Assembly: GCF_002288925.2 (NCBI RefSeq)
Contig: NW_022098036.1
Location: 40,093,503 to 40,157,502 of the forward strand
DNA length: 64,000 nucleotides
Direction: 5' to 3'
Source of the DNA: Delphinapterus leucas
Lineage: Eukaryota > Chordata > Mammalia > Artiodactyla > Monodontidae
Shown one piece after another: positions 25,961 to 37,984 of the stretch. Numbering within the stretch: position 1 is the stretch's first letter; each line of letters begins with the position of its first letter. The notes beneath the pieces were generated by a model. That model saw only the letters and a list, made by a program, of their open reading frames with translations, did no database searches and had not been told where the DNA came from. The position numbers and the translations under genes were made by a program.

Positions 25961-28892
25961 AAAAAAGAAAAAAAGAAAAGAGAAGAAAAGAAAACTCTAG
26001 AATGAGGCAAGTCCTTGGCTCTGGAGCAAAGACCTTTGTCTCAAATAGGGAGAGCAAATACCTACGGGTTTGAACCCTAAGTCTCGTTAGTGTATTCTCG
26101 CAGTTTCTGTAAGACTAGGAAATCCTACTTCCACGAAATAAATTATTTTGCACTTTGGAACCTATTTCAGTTTCCCACTACCCCTGCTTCATATAAATTC
26201 GCCTCCTTTCTTCTCCATCCTTTTTTGCCATATCTACATCCTCTTTACTTAGGGATCCACCTTGACTTACTGCCGCCTTGGGAAAAAATCATGCATTCTT
26301 TCAGCTACTTCTGCTGATAGCGCGCCCTCTAAGAAAATTTTTCAAAAAAAAAGAGACGTCTTTAGCTCTGGACCTGAAAGTCGCGGTTTAAGCCTTAGTC
26401 AAAAGGAGACTGTCGGGCACAGACCCCACCGCACCCCACCCACCGTAAAGCACTTTCACTTACCGATCTTGGGGTAAGAGCACTCTCAGTCCTTAAGTCT
26501 TTTTCCTCGGCATCCTTCGGGCAACCTCAGGCACAGTCTTGGATGGAGGGGGGAAAAAAAGCAGAAATCGGAAGGCAGAAAAGAGACTCAAAACATAACA
26601 CTACCTCATCTATTCCCCTGAGCCACCTTGGCCTGCATCCTTGGGAAACGGTCCCGGTGAACTGACCGCTGGAGTGGGGAAAAGGTCGGTTTGGGGGCCG
26701 AAAACTAAGAGGTGGATTATTTTAACTACTCGTGGTTGGGGGGAGGGGAGACCCTGGAGGGAGGGTAGGGAAGGGGGAATGATTGGGATGAGAAAAGAAA
26801 GCCTTAAAAATTTTTTTTTGAAAAAAAAGCACGCAAAAGAAAATCAAGCATGAAGTACTGTGAAAGATAGCGCCTTTGAACTCTTACAGGTTGGTAGCTC
26901 TTAGGAAGGATGCAGACGTGTGTATGCGCGAAAGGAGAATCTAGACGACCCCAATTCTTTCCATATCTCCAGGATCTGGCCTCGAGTAGGGGGGAAAATA
27001 AAAAAAAGAAGGGAGAATTTTAATTCCAGTTTCACCTACCCTGCTTGTTGGAATGGCTGCGCAGATTTTCATGTTGGAGAGTTCCATCTGTCTGGCAGAA
27101 GCTGGAGTGGTGTTGGGGGCAGGTTATCTGGTGAAGTGGGAATGTACAGGAACCCCGCCCTCTAGGCACGGTTACACAAGCCCAGCAACCCGTCCCAGCC
27201 AGTTCTAAAACCTCTAATGGTCTTCACCTTCACCCTTTGTTAGCCTGTTTCTCAAACAGGCGTTTAGTCCCAAACACAACCAGCCACTTTAGCTATTCAT
27301 AAAATTAATTTCTCAAAAGCAAAGTTATTTCAATGCATGCAAAGTCTTCAACGATGTTGTAGAAAACACACTTTTAAAAGACCACATTTATATATTTAGA
27401 GTTCTAAATATTTTGGGTTTATCCACCTACTTGGGTGAAATAACCACCAATTTACATATACATAGTTAAATCACAACACTACAAGTCTCATTTTTTATCT
27501 CTCTACCCTCGATTTTATGCGAGTCATAGAAACCACATGAAATCTTCCATGACCATAAAGATATCTGTATTAAATCTTGTTAGTTCTGGACTTCATGTTC
27601 ACTTGATTTCCAATTTTGAAAAAAGTGGAAGAAACATATTTGGAAGAACCTTTCACTGCTCTAGCTTAAGTAAGTCGTTTTCTCAATGTTTTATAGATTA
27701 ATAATTTGTATTAACTTGTATCAGACAAACTCAAATAAAATACTTTAAACCTGGAAATAAATTGTAATTTGGGATTTCAAGTTTTAAGTTGTGTTCACTG
27801 AGCACTTTCAGTTCCAAATCTCAAAAAGAGCAAACTTCATCTCATTAAAAACAATTATAAGTATGAAAGAAGAAAAGCTTCAAAAAGTTTCAAAGTGTTT
27901 TTCTGGCATAAGCTAATTTTACTGGCAAAGGTTGGGGAAAACAAATATCAACACAACATTACAACCAATTTGTTGCAAAAAAAAAAAAACCAATTAAATG
28001 CCAAGCTAGATTTCTGTGTTTTTGAAGATGATAACTTGAGGGATGATAGGATTGATTGAGATAAATGAAACGTTCACATTGGGCTTCAGGAGGCTTCACA
28101 CGGTTCTTTCTCTCTGTATATCCCCCTTCCTATCTAGTATGCGTATTAAACAAACTATTCTTACTTCTAATCACATCGTTATATATGTAACTCGGACACG
28201 TATCCAAGTAGAACTTTTCCACTCCAGTCCTTAGTTCCTAATGAATTCAAAGAAGTCAATTTTACTCCCGACCTCAAAACATTTTGCCATTGAAATTCTA
28301 TTTCTCAATCATGCAACAAACAATCACAAGTAAGTATGGTTATTTAATATGGACAGAAAGAAATACTCAAGGGGGAAATCTTTCTTCTATATCTATGTCC
28401 CCTTACCTCAATATGAGTCCAACTCTCTTTTTAACTTTTGATAGTCAAAAGACTGTATTTCTTTTGTCCCAGTATATTCTTATTCCACTAATAAAATCCA
28501 TGGTAAAAGGGAACAATACACCATCACCTTTTTCAGTCTAAACACATGCTTGTGAGCTGTTTTGGATTACAAATGTGTAATGGGGATTTCCTTTGCCTAA
28601 CCTTATTCACTTGGACTCTATTACTATTTTAAATATCAGCCATACATTTGGCTTCTAAAACAATTTATTTGCAGAATTTTCTTTCATGCTTCACTCTAAA
28701 GAATTGTTAAATTTCAAGAAACTTGGACCTCTGGTGAAACTGCTCTCATACGAAGAAAATAAAATTATGTCCAGTCTGCTTAAAGGAGATAATTAAACTA
28801 GCTGTCTCGGTCTATTTTGGTCCATTTCCCATTTGTGTATATTTGGTTCCAGCTCTTTTAATTTTTCCTGGCTCTTATCTGTCTTTCTTAGA

Positions 28893-28918
28893 CCTCTCTC
28901 TCTCTCTCTCTCTCTCTC
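28893..28918. repeat. (CT)n microsatellite
   Basis: This is a pure CT dinucleotide run inside a broader pyrimidine-rich block. Confidence 0.9.
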
Positions 28919-29832
28919 ATTCATTCTTTCCTTTTGGTAGCATGGGATTTTTTTTTTTTTTGGCTTTAAGATTCTCTTTCCCTTTCCTCCCTCTAGCTCT
29001 CTCTTCCTCTATCTCTCTATTCCACAGCCCACCCATCCCCATGTTCCAATATTAACTATTCTGTATTTCTATTTCAAATCTGTTTGAGTCAGCCTCCTTC
29101 TCTCCTAGGCTTTTTTTTCTCTCTCTTTTTCCTGACCAACTCTCTAAGTGTTTGCTGATAACATCTTGGGGACAGATTATTTTTCATTGGGCCCTTTGTA
29201 AGAAGTAGCCAGCTTATTGCATTACTGCAGAACACATTTCAGACTATACAATTGTAACAAATGAACAACTTGTCCTCCACGGACTCACCACAGGATCCAA
29301 TTAGTTACTAAACCTTTTAGTTAGGTTTTCTAATTATTTTCTGGAGTCATAGCAATTGAACTGCTGAAACAATTCAAAAAAAAAAGTTTTCATTTTGCTT
29401 CAGGTTTATATATATGCATATATATGCATGCATACGTATATTGCAAGTTAAAACAAAATTATGACTGTAAGCAAAAGGACAGATTTCTAGATAAAACTAC
29501 ACAGACATATTTAAAAGTGAATCAAATAAATACCTCTATGACGTAAAAATGAAAGAAAAGGAGAGAGAGGCATTTTACTTCTTCTGAACATCTAGAATTG
29601 TAAATTGTTATAAGTTAAAAATAAAATATAAACATTGATCTGCAAGTCATTACAACAGGTGATCACTTCAGCAAAATCTATATTGCAACTTCAGCACATC
29701 TTTATTAGAACTCTTTCATTGTGGGTAAACAGCCACAAAAATAAATGCTGACTTAGAAAGTATAAATACAAATATTTAAACAAAAATATTTGCAGCATTC
29801 ATAGCGCAAATAGTATCTGAACAAAAGGTCTC

Positions 29833-29839
<7 letters not shown>

Positions 29840-29873
<34 letters not shown>
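29840..29873. repeat. (TA)n microsatellite
   Basis: This is a pure TA run of about 17 units. It lies just beyond the most distal candidate FOXG1 polyadenylation signal, so it is outside or at the very end of the transcript. Confidence 0.9.
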
Positions 29874-29875
<2 letters not shown>

Positions 29876-29920
29876 CATATGTGTGCATTATATTCACTTC
29901 TATCTAACCATATACATATA

Positions 29921-29926
29921 TTTATT
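29921..29926 (-). terminator. Candidate distal polyadenylation signal AATAAA
   Basis: The plus strand reads TTTATT, giving AATAAA in the FOXG1 direction. Cleavage 10-30 bases beyond it would give a 3' UTR of about 1.34 kb. Confidence 0.3.
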
Positions 29927-30110
29927 TATAATTTGCCAAGTGCTATAAACAAGATACCTGAAACAAAATATATAAAAAGCATTCTATCAACTGATTTGAA
30001 AATAAACACAAGGTAAATAGCTATGCACATAAAATAATCTCTTTTTGCTGTATATCTACAGAAACTTAAAGATATCAGCTGAAAAGCCTATATTTTGTTT
30101 AAAGCTAGCG

Positions 30111-30116
30111 TTTATT
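30111..30116 (-). terminator. Candidate proximal polyadenylation signal AATAAA
   Basis: The plus strand reads TTTATT, giving AATAAA in the FOXG1 direction. Use of this site would give a 3' UTR of about 1.15 kb. A further AATAAA at 30330-30335 is a less likely alternative. Confidence 0.35.
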
Positions 30117-31246
30117 AAATAGCCTGCTCCTTGTAAAATTTGACTCCACAATGGAAAAAAATATTATTTTCATTTTAAAAGTCTTAGTTCAAATGAAAGG
30201 AGCAGTTCAAATTTTAGTTGGCTGAAAAAGCCTTTGAATTCCCTAGAACTTTTAATGGTCTTTCAAAAATTAGCTCTACTTAATAAAAGAGACAAAAGTA
30301 TCAAGATATATATGAATTTAGCCTATTTTTTTATTTCTGTGTGTTCATAGTAAACATTTTTGTAAGTGACAAACACGGGCATATGACCACAGTATCACAA
30401 TCAAGAAATTTTAAGACAACATTAACAATCACTCAAATTTATGCGGCATCTGCGCAACACAGGTTACATATTTGCAAGGTTTACCTATAAGTACAATAGG
30501 TATTAACATTTCACTACATTTAGAAAAAATAAAAGTGACCTGTTAGTGACCACATACATCAAAATATACACAACACAAACTGAAGGCAATCATTAATTTT
30601 GTCCCCTTCCGATTCTCTGATTCATTTGAATAGGCAGTGCTGCCAACTGAAACAACTTTCTTTTTTTTTTTTCTTTTTTTTTTTTTAATACTTAGTATAC
30701 CAAGTGCATTTTCTAGAACCCAATCTTTGGTCTAAAAGTAAACAAAAGAAAAAAAACAGGTTTTTTAAAAGAAAAAACAAAACAATAAATGGCCAAAATA
30801 ATTTCTTGGGTACCTTTACTACGAATGCTTCTTAAATACAAATTACAGTTTAACATTTTTAAACTCTCCCCATAATTTAGGTTGTTCTCAATGTCTGCAT
30901 CCACCATAAAGATCCATGATAATTTATAATACTGCACACATGGAAATCTGGCGGCTCTTAAGGACAGACTTGTCAGGTTTGAATGAAATGGCAAAGCAGT
31001 CACTATTTAGATACACATTCTACTATAATTTTGACTTCCAAACCTTATATTCTACAATGTATTCTCCCCACATTGCACCTCGCTGACACTCCACACCTTG
31101 TTAGAATAATAAACAACCCTAAGACTGAACAAACGTACAGAAATGCGGGGGGGGGCTTAATAAAAAATACCTGGACTTATTTTGTAATTATCATTTACAA
31201 TGCAAATGTGTGTAAAACGTTCACTTACAGTCTGGTCCCAGGGATG

Positions 31247-32882
<1,636 letters not shown>

Positions 32883-33019
32883 GTAGCAAGAGCAGCAACC
32901 ACCCCTCAGGAATTAGAAGAAAAAAAAAAAGGGGGGAAAGAAAAAAAGAAAGAGAGAGAAAAAAAGAAACAACCACCGCCCCGGGGGTGAAGCTCCCTCG
33001 CTCCCAACTCTACTTCTTG

Positions 33020-33052
33020 GTCTCCCCCCCCACCCCCCGCTCCCCCCCCCTG
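33020..33052 (-). promoter_or_regulatory. G-rich tract, likely G-quadruplex in the FOXG1 leader
   Basis: The plus strand has C-runs of 8, 6 and 9 bases separated by one or two bases (33024-33031, 33033-33038, 33042-33050). In the transcript these are G-runs long enough to supply four or more G-triplets with short loops. Quadruplexes in 5' leaders often slow ribosome scanning. Formation here is a prediction. Confidence 0.6.
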
Positions 33053-33057
33053 CTGCT

Positions 33058-33126
33058 TCCTCCTCCTCCTCCTCCTCCTCCTCCTCTCGCAGCAGCAGTC
33101 ACAGCAGCAGCAGCAGCAGCAGCAGC
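33058..33126 (-). repeat. Compound (GGA)n and (CTG)n triplet repeats in the FOXG1 leader
   Basis: On the plus strand a TCC run (about 33058-33086) is followed by an AGC run (about 33090-33126) with one short interruption. In the transcript they read as CTG/GCT then GGA repeats. Such runs are prone to length change and to RNA structure. Confidence 0.85.
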
Positions 33127-33195
33127 CCAAAGGGGGGGAGAGCCGGGCGGCGGGCGGGCGCGTCCCGGAGCGGCCGCGGCGAGGATGGGGAGACA

Positions 33196-33405
33196 GCGAT
33201 CGAGGCGGCTATAGCCACAATTAATTTTCCGAGCTACAGGCGCACACTAGGGCTGTAAAAAAATTTTTGGTTTAACCTTTCCTGCCGCTGGGCCAATCAG
33301 AGCCGGCGGCGTGCGGGAGCGTCTCTCCTGCCGTCGACCAATCGGCGGGTCCGGACCCACCCACCCCGCCCCACCCCGCCCCGCCCTCCGGCTCCCGCCC
33401 CCTCG
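33196..33405 (-). promoter_or_regulatory. FOXG1: FOXG1 core promoter region
   Basis: Two CCAAT motifs lie at 33293-33297 and 33338-33342, read on the plus strand; NF-Y acts in either orientation. A cluster of GC boxes (ccgcccc/ccaccccgcc) spans 33361-33401. TATA-like AT patches occur at 33221-33230 and 33256-33268. All sit in the CpG island just upstream of the predicted leader. The arrangement fits a CpG-island promoter that may fire in both directions. Which AT patch, if any, positions the start site is uncertain. Confidence 0.6.
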
Positions 33406-35419
33406 GGCGCTCGCCTCCCCCTCTCCGCGGCCCTCGGCCTCGCGGCCGCGCGGAGCCGCGTAGGGATACGCCGGTGGGAGCACGCTGCGCCGCGGCCCTT
33501 CTCTGCGTCCCCTCCACCCGTTCTACCCCGCGGGTCTGCTCAACCGAAATCCCCCTCTTAGGGCAAATATCTCACATTTCCGGCTTCCTTTTCATGTAGT
33601 GGGTCATTTTCGTTTGAGCGTCAATATTTGTCCTTATTGATTAAAGTTTGTATCCAATTTTATGTTTAAAAGCGGGGGCGGTGGCGGCGGCGGCGGTGGT
33701 GGAGAGAAGAGTGGGAGTGCAGGGAGAGGATGCAGGGAGAGGGCAGGAAATGGAGGAGGGAGAGGCGAGGCACTACTTTCCCGAGTCGGCTTTGCAGGCC
33801 CGGGTCCGGCATTTCGGAGCCCGTAGGAAAACGGTGCCCCTCGTAGGTAACACTCCTCCGAGGTGTCGGAGGGTTGGGGAGGGAAGGCCCACCTCTGGCG
33901 TGGGAGGGAGGTCTCCTGTACCTTGAGGGAGGAGGGTCCGGCAGAGGTTTGGAAATGAAGGGATAAGGAGGAGGAAGTGGGCTGGCGAGCGCGGGGCCAA
34001 ACAGGGTTACTTACTCGGTTCCTGCGGCTCGGGCGGCGGCGAGCTCGGGCGCCGCCGGGAAGCCAGGCCTGGGGCTCCCGGCGCTGCGGCGGCGGGCGAG
34101 GGCGGCTCAGTGGTGGGCGCGTTTGATGGCCTTCCGAAATGAGGGGTGCTCAGAGAGAAAACAATACCAAACAATCTCGAAATAAACCAGGTAACACATG
34201 CTCTCTATGTGCGTCTCTTCCCCTTCTCTCCCGCTCCAGACCTTCGCTCATGCTCTGGGTGACTCGGTGCCGTTTTCTCCTCGCCGCTCCAGCTTCTCCT
34301 CAGCTTCTAATCCGAATTGGAAGCGAGTAGCCGCGAGCTATCACCCTGGAAATGTTTTCATTTTGCTTGTTGACATTGGAGGGAAAATAAGGGTGGGCGT
34401 CTATTTCTTTCCGGTTTTTTTTTTAAGCCTTCCTATTTTCACTCCCTCTTTTCTTTTTCTTTCCGTTTCTCAAATGCTTTTAATTTGTGCGGGCCTTAAT
34501 CCTGAAATAACCGCATGCTTCAGCCGGCCCTTTCCCATCCTGAATGCTGCTGGAAGGCGCCTAGGAGCCTTGGGAACGTGGGTCCCACAATTCCAGCTTC
34601 TTGGGCTTTAGGACTGGGAAGGTTCGGTTGAGGGTTGAAGTGAGTGGGGAGATTGTGATTCGGGGGCTTTAAAGGGATCCCGTGGCCAGGGGCAGGGCTA
34701 AGGCCCAGCATTTCCCAGGGATTGGAATTTGGTGCAGGGCATACTGATCAAAGGCTGTTTCATCCCACATGGGCACGAAACATACCACATTTTATGGAGG
34801 ATGTAGCCTGAGAGGAGAGGGAGGTGGAGGAGAAGCATAAATGAAAAGCACCTTTTCACTCTGTAAGGTAAATAATCATAAAATGTAAACCTTTCTTCAC
34901 CTCGATAAACTCTCCAATTATCTGACAGATTTGGTATTTACGAAAACGAAGGAAGAAAAAGCGGTGCTTATGTACGATGTTAAATTTCAATTCTAATATA
35001 AAGAATGCAATTGATGAATACTCAGGTTAATAGGGAGTTATTCCACTCTCCCCATCCCACCCCTACCTTGAAATTATGAGAGAGAGAATAAACTCTGAAG
35101 AGAATAATAGACAATTATAAATAGATAATGATTTTTAAATATGGATCTATTAGGAATGGCATAAAAGAGCTTTGAACATTGGACTAACCTCAACTATCCA
35201 TTCACTGTATGTGTGTGTCTTCCCCCTATTTCTACATAAGTCCTTCCTTTAAAACAAACTATATTTACATGTGGGAAAATTCAAGGGTTCCAGCTATCGC
35301 CGTTAGTGGTGACATGGCCCCAGACTTTGACTTCTAAGCTCCTGATTTCTTACAGAGCCGGGTGAGCTCATGGGTTTTGCGGACTCGGCTGGAGAGATCT
35401 GTGGGCCTTCCTCTTTCTG

Positions 35420-35630
35420 CTCACTTTTCCTCCTCCCACTCTTCTCCCCTCCGCAGGCCTGTTATTCCTCCTTTTCCTCAACTCGCATTCCTGCCTCCTC
35501 CCCTCTTCCCGCCTCCTCCCCCTCACTCCCCCCACCCCTCTTCTCCTTCTATTCCACTCCCTCACTCCATTCCTCCACCTACTCCTCCCCATTTCTCCCC
35601 CCACAGCCCCCCTTCTCATCACCACTTATA
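35420..35630. repeat. Pyrimidine-rich (C/T) tract
   Basis: About 200 bp is almost entirely C and T on the plus strand, in irregular CCT/CTC/TCC order. Such tracts can adopt triplex structures. It is non-coding; the overlapping serine/proline frames are artefacts. Confidence 0.75.
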
Positions 35631-36430
35631 ATGGCACACAAGGGCTCCCTCTGAGGTGGACGGCCCGGTACGTTTTCGTAGTCGGTCTAGCGTGAAATGA
35701 TTCGGTGTAACCGGATTCTTGGGAAAGGACAGGTTACGTAAACATTTACTGATGTGGAGTAACTATACTATTTGTACTCTGATATGCAGGAAGGAAAGTG
35801 TTGATTAACACAGAAGAAAAAAAAGCGAAATTAGCTGATTGCATGCTCATAAGTGCAAGCTGTCATTGAACTGCTTTTAAAATAGACACAGCTGGGTGTT
35901 TGTGTTGAAAAATTTCTTGTGTTTTTGCTAATACTGAAATAAGCATGATTTTGTATACCAAACATTTTCAGATCATTAAAATTTGTAATCTGTGCTGGTT
36001 TTAAACACAAAGAAAAGAAACAGAATCATTTCGATGTAAAATTTGCTGATATTATATTAACTCAATCAGGTCTGTACAAATTGTGCATTGTGCCTCCTAA
36101 AATCTGTTTGATCAATTTAATACACAAAGTGCCAAACGTGGGTATTGTTTGTTAACATTGGACATTTTATTCAAATCCAAGCTCAGCAGCAAACTGGAGG
36201 AGCACTCCTTGAATCCAACACCAGCACTGACTGATGAATTTTTAATGTTTTAAGGTGTTTCTTAGGTCAAAGCTGAGTGTTCATTGTTTTGTAATCCTGC
36301 ATAAAATTTTAGCAGGTGAAAATAAGTTTTTCTTCTGTTTACTTTCAAATAGCAAAAACTGGGGTCTGCTAATGAGAGCTGGAATAATCTGATTTTATGT
36401 GCCAGGAGCTTATATTGACTGGGAAAATGT

Positions 36431-36442
36431 TTTGCATGCAAA
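36431..36442. promoter_or_regulatory. 12-bp palindrome TTTGCATGCAAA, POU-type candidate site
   Basis: The sequence is a perfect palindrome made of two overlapping inverted octamer halves (ATGCAAA). A TAAT-core homeodomain word (AATTA) follows directly. It sits about 3.2 kb upstream of the FOXG1 promoter in transposon-free DNA. Binding is predicted, not shown. Confidence 0.35.
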
Positions 36443-36663
36443 TTAAAAATGTGTTATATTATTTTAAGGATTGCATGGATGCAAGTCTTAAAATAGGATA
36501 TTTGTGTAGGAATAAATAGATTCCAGTTTAATATAATCATATTAAAGATATATTCTCCCTAATGACAAAGGTTATTTGCAATTTGGGGGGGAGGTGAGTT
36601 TGAATTCCTTTTAATAATTTTAATTAGACTTTATGGTGAGATAGAGTGATGTATATATATGTA

Positions 36664-36664
36664 T

Positions 36665-36700
<36 letters not shown>
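36664..36700. repeat. (AC)n-(AT)n compound microsatellite
   Basis: An AC run (36664-36684) passes straight into an AT run (to 36700). Confidence 0.9.
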
Positions 36701-37323
36701 GGGCTTGTTCAACAAAACATGCACTGTTTACTCAGCAGCCCACATTTGTCTCAGCAGTGTCTTCTTTTTAGAACTGCTACTAGATGAAATAGAGGGGGAG
36801 GGGGCTCTTGGACAGAGTATTGTGCAAGTTGAAAGTCCCTGGATGGAGCTTTGTATATCCTACCGGCCAATTCGGGTGCAAATTGGATTTGAACGACTGC
36901 CCACATCCACCTCAGGCCTCTTTCCTAAACACAAGAAGCCCTAACTCTGTATTTCCACCTCATGCAGTCTCTGTGATTACCTTCAGAAGACAGAGGGCAT
37001 CCGGTGGTCTCAGATCTGAAAAAATTCTTTATCACTTTAATATTGTCTCACCATCAGCTTAATCTTGATCTCTCAGACACACAGATCTGTAAATGTACAC
37101 TGGTAACGTCAAAGTCAGAGCAAATGTAATTTTCTGGGATATATAATGGTAAACTTCTCCTCTGTCTGCCTCCCCCTTCACCCCCCAAAAGAGGACAGGC
37201 CTTGTAAAGAGTGAGCAGTACCAACGGAAGAATTCCTTGGGAAATGAATTAGATTATTCTGTCTCTAGTTTTAATTAATAGCCAAGGCCCCACAGCCAAC
37301 TGCAGGGAGCAGCACGTTTAGCT

Positions 37324-37337
37324 TCTCCATCTGGCGG
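37324..37337 (-). promoter_or_regulatory. Weak CTCF-like motif
   Basis: The minus strand reads CCGCCAGATGGAGA, matching 11 of 14 positions of the CTCF core CCASYAGRKGGCRS. On its own this is weak evidence. Confidence 0.2.
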
Positions 37338-37918
37338 TGCTACACTGAGTCTTCCTTAGGGCCTATTTCCCGCTTTTGGTTGGTGCCTTGCTTCTTTTTT
37401 CCTTGTTACCTGCTGGTTAAAGGAGGGCGAGCCATTTTTGCCTAAAATCCACCCTGCTCTCGGCTCCCTGGATAGGGTGTCCTTGGAGCGGCGCCCAGCG
37501 CCAGGCTCTGGGTAAAGCTCTCTTCCTGCAGATGCAAGGGGAGTCCCTGACCCTGTGATGTTTGTGAGTGAGCGGAACCCTTGCAGAGGCATCCAGGTAT
37601 TTCCAGAGATTCTGTGACTATCAAGGTCTGCTCTCGCTGAAGCCAACTCTTCCTTAATCCCTTCCTAACAGCAGGTAATGGTGCTAACATTTAGTGATTG
37701 TAAGTTACCCTTCAGTGTGTTGTATCCTTGTTCTGTGGGTTTTGGTTACAGGTTATACGATTAGGTTTGCGAGAACAGTAGTGAACTAAACTTCTCAGTA
37801 AGAGGTCTTCACACCAGGGAAGTGTTACTTTTCTGCAGCAGCCTTGCCTCGTCACTCATTAGGGAGCTGCAGGTTGTCAAGCGGCTGCTCTTAGAGCACG
37901 CGCACGCACCCTCAATAT

Positions 37919-37984
37919 CCCCAGGGACGCGCACACGTGCACGCGCACACCACAAACACACACACACACATATACACACACACC
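37919..37984. repeat. (CA)n-rich imperfect microsatellite
   Basis: The tract begins with CG-interrupted CA repeats ('cacacgtgcacgcgcacacc') and continues as nearly pure CA. Confidence 0.8.

Larger units (their letters stand above)
25961..29904. other. Intergenic DNA immediately 3' of FOXG1, no gene seen
   Basis: Moderately CpG-containing sequence continues to about 27.2 kb and then becomes AT-rich. No transposable element is recognised. A CT microsatellite (28.9 kb) and a TA microsatellite (29.84 kb) are listed separately, and the 28.84-29.13 kb block is pyrimidine-rich. No coding frame shows known domains. Confidence 0.5.
29905..31246 (-). other. Probable FOXG1 3' untranslated region
   Basis: The sequence following the FOXG1 stop codon in the transcript direction is AT-rich and free of interspersed repeats. 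From memory the human FOXG1 mRNA is about 3.2 kb, which predicts a 3' UTR near 1.2 kb and a cleavage site near 30.0 kb here. Candidate AATAAA signals at 30111-30116 and 29921-29926 bracket that estimate. A long A-rich tract of the transcript (30659-30688) could cause internal priming in cDNA libraries. The exact end is unproven. Confidence 0.5.

Noticed and set aside
33640..34200. Plus-strand antisense RNA exons with donors near 33847 and 34190
   Set aside because: CAG/GTAACA-type words occur by chance, and without transcript data no exon of a divergent non-coding RNA can be supported.
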